Assembly (NCBI GenBank): GCA_910588415.1
Contig: CAJUPK010000077.1
Coordinates: 1 to 10,928, forward strand
Direction of reading: 5' to 3'
Origin: an uncultured Oscillospiraceae bacterium
GTDB lineage: Bacteria; Bacillota; Clostridia; Oscillospirales; Acutalibacteraceae
Length of the DNA: 10,928 bases
The position numbers and the translations under genes were made by a program. Below, one piece after another: positions 1 to 6,039 of this stretch; the stretch's first letter is position 1; every line of letters begins with the position of its first letter. Below the pieces are notes generated by a model. That model was given only the letters and a program-made list of their open reading frames with translations. It searched no databases and had not been told where the DNA came from.

Positions 1-994
1 CGGGCTCTACCCGCCCCTTCACCTTTACGGAGAGCAGACCCTGCTTCATGGCCTCCATTGGGACGCCCAGCTGATGGCAGCAGGCAATGGCAGCCAGGGC
101 GTTGTATGCGTTGAATTTCCCGGGGATGCCCACCTGGGCGGTAAACTCCAGGTCCCCGGCCACATCAAAGGCCACGCCCAGCAGGCCCGGCTGGCTCAAG
201 TGGCGGCAGTTCTCTCCCCGCAGGCTGCCGCTTCCCTCCATGCCATAGGGATACACCTGGCAGGTGCTGTGTTCTAAAAGTTTCTCCACACAGGGGTCGT
301 CTGTATTGACCACCCCCACCCGGCACTGGGAGAACAGCATGGCCTTGCAGGCCAGGTACTCCTCCATGTCCTTGTGCTCCACGCCGCCAATATGGTCCTC
401 GGAAAAATTGGTGAACACCCCTGCCGCAAAGGGCAGGCCGTATACCCGGTGGTCCTTCAGGCCAATAGAGCTGACCTCCATCACACAGTACACACAGCCA
501 GCCTCCGCCATGCGGCCCAGGTGCTTCTGCACCTCGTAGCTGATGGGTGTGGTGTTGGGCAGAGGGATAACTTCCTCCCCAATAGCAGCGCCAATGGTGC
601 CCAGCATCCCGGTCTTGTGGCCAGCGGCTTCCAGAATGGCCCGAATCATACAGGCGGTCGTGGTTTTACCCTTGGTGCCCGTGATGCCGATGACCTTGAC
701 CTTTTGGGCAGGCTCCCCGAAAAAGGCAGCGCTCATCTGGCTCAAAGCCTTTTTGGTGTCCGGCACCAGCACCACCGGAACCCCGGGAACCTCCACAGGC
801 TCCTGGGCAATAATGGCCACTGCCCCGGCGGCAGCGGCTTTCGCGGCAAATTGGTGTCCATCCGAGGCAGACCCCTTCAGGCACACAAAAGCACAGCCCG
901 GCACAGCCTGGCGGGAGTCGTAAGCAATATCCGTAATCTCCGTCTCCACAGGAGGCGCAACGCCCAAGGGAGCCAAAAGTTTAGAAAGCTGCAT
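1..994 (-). CDS. murE: MurE-type UDP-N-acetylmuramyl-tripeptide ligase (partial, 3' end outside window)
   Basis: ATP-dependent cytoplasmic ligase that adds the third amino acid to UDP-MurNAc-L-Ala-D-Glu in peptidoglycan synthesis. I translated the minus strand from the ATG at 994-992; it stays open for 331 codons to the window edge, against about 480-500 residues for the family. The N-terminal Mur ligase domain covers about residues 1-95. The ATP loop GITGTKGKTTT lies at 103-113, the NTTP substrate motif at 147-150, the motif MEVSSIGLKDHR at 172-183, FTNFSEDH at 194-201, and the lysine expected to be carbamylated is K217 (LACKAMLF). The His usual after EVSS is Ile177. The C-terminal domain that tells lysine from diaminopimelate ligases is outside the window, so the amino acid added is unknown. 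An AAAGGA ribosome binding site lies about 10 nt upstream, and a consensus promoter sits at 1044-1072. It could be a second, divergent MurE paralogue rather than the housekeeping copy. Confidence 0.93.
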   Translation of the reverse strand, partial: MQLSKLLAPLGVAPPVETEITDIAYDSRQAVPGCAFVCLKGSASDGHQFAAKAAAAGAVAIIAQEPVEVPGVPVVLVPDTKKALSQMSAAFFGEPAQKVKVIGITGTKGKTTTACMIRAILEAAGHKTGMLGTIGAAIGEEVIPLPNTTPISYEVQKHLGRMAEAGCVYCVMEVSSIGLKDHRVYGLPFAAGVFTNFSEDHIGGVEHKDMEEYLACKAMLFSQCRVGVVNTDDPCVEKLLEHSTCQVYPYGMEGSGSLRGENCRHLSQPGLLGVAFDVAGDLEFTAQVGIPGKFNAYNALAAIACCHQLGVPMEAMKQGLLSVKVKGRVEP

Positions 995-1043
995 AGAAGA
1001 CACATCCTTTCGTCCGGGCAGAAGCCCTAAAATCCATATTCTA

Positions 1044-1072
1044 ATCATACCCCTTTTCCCCGGGATTGTCAA
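1044..1072 (-). promoter_or_regulatory. Promoter of murE
   Basis: On the minus strand the -35 TTGACA (1072-1067) matches the sigma-A consensus fully. It is followed after exactly 17 nt by the -10 TATGAT (1049-1044, 5 of 6). Transcription would start near 1037, giving a leader of about 42 nt with a small GGGC/GCCC hairpin before the AAAGGA site. This indicates that murE is transcribed separately from yhhN. Confidence 0.85.
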
Positions 1073-1130
1073 TGGAATCAAAGAGCATGGGAGTGTCCGA
1101 AACGCAGCTTTTTGAGGATGTTTTGGCCTT

Positions 1131-1281
1131 CGGGGGCTCGGGGGCTTTTCCCCCAAGACCCCCGCCACCTTTGAAAAGGGCGAGGGTCCCCGGCTACTTG
1201 GCAAAGCCAAGGAGAGGGACCGTCCCGAGCCGGCCGAACCGACGAGTTGGTGTGCCAACTCGATGAGACAACGAAACTTTT
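1131..1281 (-). repeat. Dispersed hairpin-repeat module, left copy
   Basis: Non-coding stretch between yhhN and the murE promoter. Bases 1234-1268 are identical over 35 nt to the reverse complement of 10579-10613. The core is the palindrome CGAGTTGGTGTGCCAACTCG (1243-1262; 8-bp stem, TGTG loop), and the similarity resumes at CGAAACTTTT (1272-1281). Further along are a perfect CTTGGC/GCCAAG stem with an AAA loop (1197-1211) and a G/C-rich double stem (1131-1164; inner GGGGG, loop CTTTT, CCCCC). The right-hand copy also ends its module in a G-run/C-run hairpin. Any function is unknown; a role in ending yhhN transcription is possible because no better terminator was found. Confidence 0.75.
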
Positions 1282-1360
1282 TCCTTTTTGGCTGCCGAAA
1301 GATTTCTCCTTGAACAACTCCACTCTCCAAAAAGACTGGGCGGCCGGGAACAGCTTTCCC

Positions 1361-2011
1361 CTACAGCCCGCCCCACAGGGGAGCGGCAATGAGATAGAGA
1401 GCTGTCCAGTAGAGAACCATCACGAGCTTTTGCCAAACAGGGGGCAGGCCGGACAGCTCGCTTTTCGCCACCATCATGTCCGACACAAAAAAGCACAGCG
1501 TTCCCAGCGCCAAGGGCCAATACGCTGCCCCAGCGGAAAAGGGCAGCGCCAGCCCCAAAGCGAGAGACGCTCCCAGCAGGGCCGGATACAGGCAGAAGGG
1601 CGCCAGCAGCCTGCCCAGTTTAGGAAGTTCCCGGCGGAACAGCCAGGCTGCCGCTCCATAGGCCAGCACCCAAAGCAAAAGGCTCAGCCAGCCCCCTGGC
1701 GCCAGTCCCCACAGCCAGAAGATCAAACACCCATGGGCCCCGCCAAACACCAGCATCCCAGGCACAAACCGGATCTCCAGCAGAGCGTCCGCTGCCATGC
1801 ACAGCACAAAAAACCAGAATACCGGCGCGGCAAGAGGATTCTCCCCCTTCTGATACAGAGCCAGCCCGCTAGAGGCCACTGCCAAAAAGCTTCCGGCGCA
1901 CTTGGCAATCAGGCTCTCCCTTTGCAGTCCAGCCCGGCGCAGGATAAAATACAGAGCGAACAGCGCCCCCCAAAGGGGCAGGGCAAAAGCAGAATACACA
2001 GCAAAGTTCAT
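1361..2011 (-). CDS. YhhN (TMEM86/lysoplasmalogenase-like) family membrane protein
   Basis: 216-residue, very hydrophobic polytopic membrane protein with about eight predicted membrane helices and no cleaved signal peptide. Family assignment (YhhN, PF07947) rests on the spaced motifs: an Asp in MAADALLEI (73-81), FVPGMLVFGGAH (82-93), GTLCFFVSDMMVA (170-182), and the final helix YWTALYLIA (201-209). Human TMEM86B of this family hydrolyses the vinyl-ether bond of lysoplasmalogens. Many anaerobic Clostridia make plasmalogens, so a lipid-remodelling role is reasonable but is inference only. The length is normal for the family. The start at 2011 is supported by AGGAGAGG upstream and by a promoter with a perfect TATAAT box. 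It stands alone between two non-coding regions and is probably monocistronic. Confidence 0.82.
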   Translation of the reverse strand: MNFAVYSAFALPLWGALFALYFILRRAGLQRESLIAKCAGSFLAVASSGLALYQKGENPLAAPVFWFFVLCMAADALLEIRFVPGMLVFGGAHGCLIFWLWGLAPGGWLSLLLWVLAYGAAAWLFRRELPKLGRLLAPFCLYPALLGASLALGLALPFSAGAAYWPLALGTLCFFVSDMMVAKSELSGLPPVWQKLVMVLYWTALYLIAAPLWGGL

Positions 2012-2045
2012 GGCGCACCTCTCCTAGTTTATTCACAACCCTTGG

Positions 2046-2074
2046 ATTATATCGTAAACGCATTTAAAAATCAG
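2046..2074 (-). promoter_or_regulatory. Promoter of the yhhN-family gene
   Basis: Minus-strand -10 box TATAAT (2051-2046) is a perfect consensus. Seventeen nt upstream lies a weak -35, CTGATT (2074-2069, 3 of 6). Transcription would begin near 2039, 28 nt before the start codon, with AGGAGAGG in the leader. The -35 overlaps the stem and T-run of the neighbouring hairpin (2066-2098). Confidence 0.65.
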
Positions 2075-2098
2075 CCTGTTCCCCATGTCCTGATTTTT
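2066..2098. terminator. Bidirectional terminator-like hairpin upstream of yhhN
   Basis: Perfect 9-bp stem AAAAATCAG / CTGATTTTT (2066-2074 with 2090-2098) around a 15-nt loop. Each strand reads as a stem followed by a T-run. The stem is weak in GC, so efficiency is uncertain. On the minus strand it would catch transcripts passing the stronger terminator at 2353-2384. Confidence 0.5.
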
Positions 2099-2160
2099 AA
2101 GCGGGGCAGTCATGCCGCCTGGTTCCACAGGGGCAAATGCCCCTTGGGCACTGCACTGAC

Positions 2161-2325
2161 TAGGGCATGTTTGAAAAATCGCAAATACCGTCTTTTTGCT
2201 CAAAGCAAGAGCTTTCTGTGTTGGAAATCCTCGAAATACAGAAAGTATTTCTTGCGGTTTCCGCCTTGAAATCTCTTGTTTTGATTCAAAAATCCGGCAC
2301 TTTCTCTATTTTCAAACAAGCCCTA
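2161..2325. mobile_element. MITE-like element with terminal inverted repeats, complete copy
   Basis: AT-rich 165-bp non-coding block inside GC-rich DNA. The left end TAGGGCATGTTTGAAAA and the right end (reverse complement TAGGGCTTGTTTGAAAA) form terminal inverted repeats with one mismatch. Both ends carry TA (2161-2162 and 2324-2325), which would fit TA target duplication as for IS630/mariner-type elements; that mechanism is inference. Inside are further stems: CTTTCTGT/ACAGAAAG (2212-2245 region) and a GCGG-TTT-CCGC hairpin extended by ATTTC/GAAAT. It has no ORF of its own, so it would be non-autonomous. A related partial copy lies at 10833-10928. Confidence 0.7.
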
Positions 2326-2352
2326 GCCTCTCTGCTCCCTTTTAAGAGGGCA

Positions 2353-2384
2353 AAAAAGCCTGCCCGGATGTGGACAGGCTTTTT
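2353..2384. terminator. Stem-loop terminator of the peptidase/amylase operon
   Basis: Ten-bp perfect stem AAAAAGCCTG / CAGGCTTTTT (2353-2362 with 2375-2384) around a 12-nt loop that can pair further (CC/GG). Read on the minus strand, the GC-rich stem is followed by TTTTTT, as expected for the end of the transcript that stops coding at 2610. It is also terminator-like on the plus strand. Confidence 0.85.
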
Positions 2385-2609
2385 GAGCATAAGCATATGC
2401 GCATAGATATTTACAGATACAGGAAGATACAGAAAAATCCATAGCTATTTGAAAAATCAGAAACGCTGCCTTTCTATTGATTCCCCCCAAGGGCACAGGA
2501 GCATAGAGAAAGCCGCAGCCTCCCGCTCTCCCCGCTTAACCCTATCTGGCGTAATTCAACAGTAACCTGCGGGTCGAATGTACCTGTCCCCGCCGCTTTT
2601 CGGCAGATT
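2385..2609. other. Non-coding stretch downstream of the GH13-GNAT gene
   Basis: No supported gene was found. It would be the 3' untranslated region of the amylase operon transcript. It holds a short AT-rich part with GATACAG repeated twice and a TTGAAAAATC string that also occurs at the end of the nearby MITE-like element. No strong structure was seen. Together with the features at 2046-2384 it accounts for the gene-free 2012-2609 interval. Confidence 0.6.
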
Positions 2610-4589
2610 CTAGTCCAAATACAGCTCAAATTCTATCTCATGCCGCAGGGGGATGTCCTGTTCGCCCGTCTCCGGCAGCCGGGGGTTTACCTTGCGGGCA
2701 TATTCCAGCGAACCCCGGTAGAACCTGGCCATGTCAAAGCCCTGTTTCTGATAGAACCCCATGGCCTCCAGATTGTCGTTGGTAACCACCGCAGTTAGGG
2801 TACGGCAGCCTTGCTCTTTGGCGGCAGCCTTTATCCGGGCGATAAGCTCCGCGCCAATACCCTGGCCCGGCACGCTGCTGTTCAGGGAGACGATCTCGCA
2901 GACCCCAGCGGCCACAGTATAAGTCGCCAGGCCCACCAGCCTGCTCCCCTCCCAGGCCCCAAAGCCGGGCAGCTGGGCCATGTCCACTGTCACACCCCGG
3001 ATGGTCCGGTCTGTGGCCTGGCCCTGCTCTCCCAGGAAGGCGCTGGCCTGCGCCCGGTTGCCCTGGTCGATCACTCCATAGCTCACCTTCACCGGCTGTA
3101 CTGGCTGTGAAGGCGCCTTCGCTGTCTGGGGCGCAGGAGCCGGCGCGGGCTTCGGCTGGGGATTTGCCTCCGGCTGAGACTGGGGCGTTGAGACACTGAC
3201 CGCCACGGCCTCGGGAGGCTGGCAGGGTTTTTCGTCTCCCCTAAGCTCACCCAGCCGGTACAGCTTCACCCCATAGGGCGGCAGGGAAATGCTGCCGTTT
3301 ACATGCACAGCTTCCCCGGCAAACAGGTCCACTGCCGGGCCATAGTAGTTGCAGTTGATGTCAAACCCAGCCCCATCGGCATTGATGGCCACCAGCACAG
3401 TCTCCTCCTGGCACTCCCGGCGAATGACAATCTGCTTATTCAGCAGGGTCTCATTTTTATAGCTGCCCTCGCTCAAGGCCTTGCTGTTCAGCTTAATCTG
3501 GCTGAGCCGCCCGATAAACCGGGTCAGCTCGTTCTGCACAGGTCCGTCAAAGCAAGGCCGCAGGGATGGGTCGCCGTTTTTCTTGTCCCCGTCCGCGCCC
3601 CACTCGCTGCCATAATACAGGCAGGGAATCCCCGGCATACAGTACAGCATGGTGTAAAGGCCCGGCAGCTGCTCCTTGTCCTTCAGAATGGTGTGAATAC
3701 GGCTTACATCGTGATTATCCGCAAAGCACAGCAGGTGTTCCCCCCGGTACAGGCACCAGTTCTCGCTGCCAAACTGCCGGTTTAGGGAGTGGGCAATCTC
3801 AAACATATTCTTGTCGTTAAAGGAGGAATAGAGCCCCTTATAGCACTCGTAATTGGTGACGCTGTCCAGCATTTCCGGGTTCATGATCCGCCGGTAGTCC
3901 CCGTGGATGATCTCCCCCAGCAGGAAAAAGGCCGGGTCCTTCCCCTTGGTAAACTGGTGCAGCCGCCGCAGGAAGTTTTCGTCCAGCAGGTAGGCCACGT
4001 CCAGCCGCAGGCCGTCAATGGCAAACTCCTCCATCCAGCCGTTTACGCAGTCCAGCAGGTGGTCCACCACAGCGGGGTTCTGCAGGTTCAGCTTCACCAG
4101 CTCAAAATGCCCCTCCCAGCCCTCGTACCACAGGCCGTCGTTATAGTTGGAGTTGCCCCCAAAATTGATGTAAAACCAGTCCTTATAGGGGGAACTCTCC
4201 CGGTTTTTCAGCACATCCTGAAAAGCCCAGAAGCCCCGGCCCACATGGTTGAACACCCCGTCCAGCACCACCCGGATGCCCGCTTTGTGCAGGGCGTTGC
4301 ACACATCGGCAAAGTCCTGGTTGCTGCCCAGGCGGGCGTCGATTTTCCGGAAGTCCCGGGTGTCATAGCCGTGGGTGTCTGACTCGAACACTGGGGAAAA
4401 GTACACCGCGCCTGTAGAGAGGGCCTTCAGGTGGTCCACCCAGTCGATGACCTTGCGGATACGGCTCTCCGGCCTGCCGTCGTTCTCATAGGGCGCCCCG
4501 CAGAAGCCGATGGGGTAGATCTGGTAGAACATGGCGGAATTCTGCCAGCCGGGCTGGTTCTTTAAGTGGATGACTTGTGTATTGCTCAT
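2610..4589 (-). CDS. GH13 alpha-amylase-family glycoside hydrolase fused to a C-terminal GNAT acetyltransferase domain
   Basis: 659 residues, with no signal peptide, so probably cytosolic and acting on maltodextrin or glycogen-type alpha-glucans. The GH13 barrel covers about residues 15-360: region I DGVFNH (110-115), nucleophile D197 in GLRLDVAY, acid/base E226 in LLGEIIHG, transition-state D294 in FADNHD. A beta-sandwich C domain runs to about 447. A Pro/Ala/Gln-rich linker (about 452-500) leads to a GNAT domain at about 503-632 with the acetyl-CoA loop PGQGIG (574-579) and FYQKQGF (612-618). P574 stands where Gln/Arg is usual. The GH13 part alone would be a normal-length enzyme, so the acetyltransferase is an addition. 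The ATG at 4589 has AAAGGA upstream. It is last in its operon, after a stand-alone GNAT gene. GH13 activity is well supported; the exact glucan and the acetyl acceptor are unknown. Confidence 0.93.
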   Translation of the reverse strand: MSNTQVIHLKNQPGWQNSAMFYQIYPIGFCGAPYENDGRPESRIRKVIDWVDHLKALSTGAVYFSPVFESDTHGYDTRDFRKIDARLGSNQDFADVCNALHKAGIRVVLDGVFNHVGRGFWAFQDVLKNRESSPYKDWFYINFGGNSNYNDGLWYEGWEGHFELVKLNLQNPAVVDHLLDCVNGWMEEFAIDGLRLDVAYLLDENFLRRLHQFTKGKDPAFFLLGEIIHGDYRRIMNPEMLDSVTNYECYKGLYSSFNDKNMFEIAHSLNRQFGSENWCLYRGEHLLCFADNHDVSRIHTILKDKEQLPGLYTMLYCMPGIPCLYYGSEWGADGDKKNGDPSLRPCFDGPVQNELTRFIGRLSQIKLNSKALSEGSYKNETLLNKQIVIRRECQEETVLVAINADGAGFDINCNYYGPAVDLFAGEAVHVNGSISLPPYGVKLYRLGELRGDEKPCQPPEAVAVSVSTPQSQPEANPQPKPAPAPAPQTAKAPSQPVQPVKVSYGVIDQGNRAQASAFLGEQGQATDRTIRGVTVDMAQLPGFGAWEGSRLVGLATYTVAAGVCEIVSLNSSVPGQGIGAELIARIKAAAKEQGCRTLTAVVTNDNLEAMGFYQKQGFDMARFYRGSLEYARKVNPRLPETGEQDIPLRHEIEFELYLD

Positions 4590-4628
4590 GGTTTTCTTAT
4601 CCTTTCTATGCCTGTCTGTGCTTAAGAT

Positions 4629-4659
4629 CTGTATTCACAACCCACCGCTGTGAATACAG
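4629..4659. promoter_or_regulatory. Perfect 11-bp dyad between the GNAT and GH13-GNAT genes
   Basis: CTGTATTCACA (4629-4639) pairs perfectly with TGTGAATACAG (4649-4659) around a 9-nt loop. It starts 4 nt after the GNAT stop codon and lies about 40 nt before the GH13 start. On the operon strand the stem is followed by ATCTTAAG, not a T-run, so it is a poor intrinsic terminator in that direction; on the plus strand it is followed by GTTTTT. It may be an operator, an mRNA-stability stem, or an attenuating structure. Confidence 0.6.
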
Positions 4660-4663
4660 GTTT

Positions 4664-5062
4664 TTAACTTTCCGGGCGGGTCTCCATCTGGCCGCAGAGC
4701 ATGGTATAAAAGCCAAATTTCTCGTAAAACGGCCGCAGCTCCTCCTCGCCGTAGATCACGGAAATCATATAGATATGGCCGGCCTTCAGGCGTTGGATTG
4801 CCCGGTTCATCAGCTCTGTGCCGATGCCCTTGCCCTGGTAGTCCGGGCGCACCATCACATCCTGGATATAGGCGTCAGTCACACCGTTGCTCACCACATC
4901 CAAAAAGCCCACCAGTTCGTCCCCGTCATAGCAGGCGATTTGGAGGTAATCCCGCAGAGCGGGGTTTCCCAGCTCCGCCTCCATACCGCCCCAGCCCACC
5001 GACCGCCGCAGGGCGGCGATGCTCTCCGGAGAGACGCCGGGGTTAGTCTTGTATTCCAGCAT
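4664..5062 (-). CDS. GNAT family N-acetyltransferase (single domain)
   Basis: 132-residue acetyl-CoA-dependent transferase of the GNAT superfamily; the acceptor is unknown. Visible marks are RSVGW near the N terminus (20-24), the beta4 strand DAYIQDVMVRPDY (63-75), the acetyl-CoA-binding loop QGKGIG (76-81) and the closing FYEKFGF (112-118). It is compact but normal for this short subfamily. The reading frame is open upstream to 5182, but that would overlap the preceding gene. The ATG at 5062 has an ideal AAAAGGAG six nt upstream, so I use it. It starts 40 nt after the alpha/beta hydrolase stop and precedes the GH13-GNAT gene by 74 nt, in one probable operon. It resembles the second domain of the tandem GNAT protein at 7604-8497. 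Confidence 0.9.
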   Translation of the reverse strand: MLEYKTNPGVSPESIAALRRSVGWGGMEAELGNPALRDYLQIACYDGDELVGFLDVVSNGVTDAYIQDVMVRPDYQGKGIGTELMNRAIQRLKAGHIYMISVIYGEEELRPFYEKFGFYTMLCGQMETRPES

Positions 5063-5102
5063 AGATTTCTCCTTTTCCGATGGCGGGGGCCATTCTGCCG
5101 GC

Positions 5103-6026
5103 TTATGCTTCCAGGAAGCTGAGAACCGCGCGGGTATATTTTTCCGGCTCTTCTGTTCTGGGGAAATGCCCGCTGTTCTCAAAAACCTCCCGCGTTACAT
5201 TCCGCCCTCTGTTTAACAGATAATCCGTCTGATACTTTGTACACGCGGGGTCGTATTTTCCATTGAGCAACAGAATCGGCAGAGCAATCTCCTGGGCCAG
5301 CAGCAAAAAATTATCCAGCATGGTCACTCTTTTCCCGGGAGCATCCTCTTGCGCCGGGCCGGTCTCCAGCAGCTTTTTCAAGTGCCTCTCCCCTTTGGCC
5401 CACATCTCGTCATGAATACCGCTGGCGTCCATGCTTTGCCAGTATTCCTCAAAGGAAATGCCGTGCAGGTAGTTTCCGAGCTTTGGGTCCTCTACATAGT
5501 CCAGCAGGGTCATCAAATCATGGGGGGTCTCCCGCCCGCCGGGGTAGTCTGGGGCCTTCAGCTTTTCGCAGAGCTTGCTGGCGTCCGGATTACCCAGGCT
5601 TGCGATATGCCCGCTTACATATTCCGCCACGGATTTTGCGGAATCCTCAAACCACAGGGAGGGGCATTCCAGGATCACCTTTTGGATGGAGTCCGGATAC
5701 CGGTGCGCGTACAGGACCGCAAGGGCACCTCCATAGGAATGTCCCAGGATGTTCCACTGCTCTATGCCAAAGGATTTCCGTATTTCCTCCAACATCTCCA
5801 CCTGGTATTCCATACTGTAATCTTCATCCTCACCGATTGGGTCTGAGCGGAGAACCCCGAACTGGTCAAAGAGAATGACCCTCATTTTTTCGCCCAGAGC
5901 TTTGGCCTGATTCACGAAGTCAAGGCAGCCGGCCCCCGGGCCGCCGTGAAGATATAAGAGCGTATTCCTGTGTTCTGCTCCATACACTTCATAATAAATT
6001 TTATGGAAAAAAACATCCACAAACAT
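5103..6026 (-). CDS. Alpha/beta hydrolase, proline iminopeptidase-like (peptidase family S33)
   Basis: 307-residue cytosolic hydrolase, likely to remove N-terminal proline or a similar residue from small peptides. The oxyanion-hole motif HGGPG lies at 27-31, the nucleophile elbow GHSYGG at 95-100 (Ser97), the Asp in NGKYDP (Asp259) and the His in SGHFPRTEEPEKY (His287), so a full catalytic triad is present. A helical cap lies between about 125 and 235. Length and motif order fit prolyl aminopeptidases. The usual DQRGxGxS segment reads FDQFGVLRSD (53-62), a small departure. The start at 6026 has AGGAGG seven nt upstream, and the gene follows the M18 aminopeptidase by only 13 nt, pointing to co-translation and a shared role in peptide breakdown. 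Other alpha/beta hydrolase activities, such as esterase, cannot be excluded. Confidence 0.88.
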   Translation of the reverse strand: MFVDVFFHKIYYEVYGAEHRNTLLYLHGGPGAGCLDFVNQAKALGEKMRVILFDQFGVLRSDPIGEDEDYSMEYQVEMLEEIRKSFGIEQWNILGHSYGGALAVLYAHRYPDSIQKVILECPSLWFEDSAKSVAEYVSGHIASLGNPDASKLCEKLKAPDYPGGRETPHDLMTLLDYVEDPKLGNYLHGISFEEYWQSMDASGIHDEMWAKGERHLKKLLETGPAQEDAPGKRVTMLDNFLLLAQEIALPILLLNGKYDPACTKYQTDYLLNRGRNVTREVFENSGHFPRTEEPEKYTRAVLSFLEA

Positions 6027-6039
6027 CCTGCGCCCTCCT

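Noticed and set aside
1333..1360. Rho-independent terminator right after yhhN (GGGAA/TTCCC stem, later CTTTTT)
   Set aside because: The stem is only 5 bp, and the T-run is displaced from it by about 15 nt, so I do not call it.
374..2269. Long plus-strand open frames over murE and yhhN (to 1030 and 1247-2269)
   Set aside because: They lie antisense to genes with clear family motifs, translate to low-complexity or Gln/Pro-rich strings, and lack ribosome binding sites. They reflect GC-rich codon bias on the other strand.
5063..5182. Longer start for the single-domain GNAT (172 residues)
   Set aside because: The extension overlaps the end of the alpha/beta hydrolase gene, is not GNAT-like, and the internal ATG at 5062 has an ideal AAAAGGAG site.
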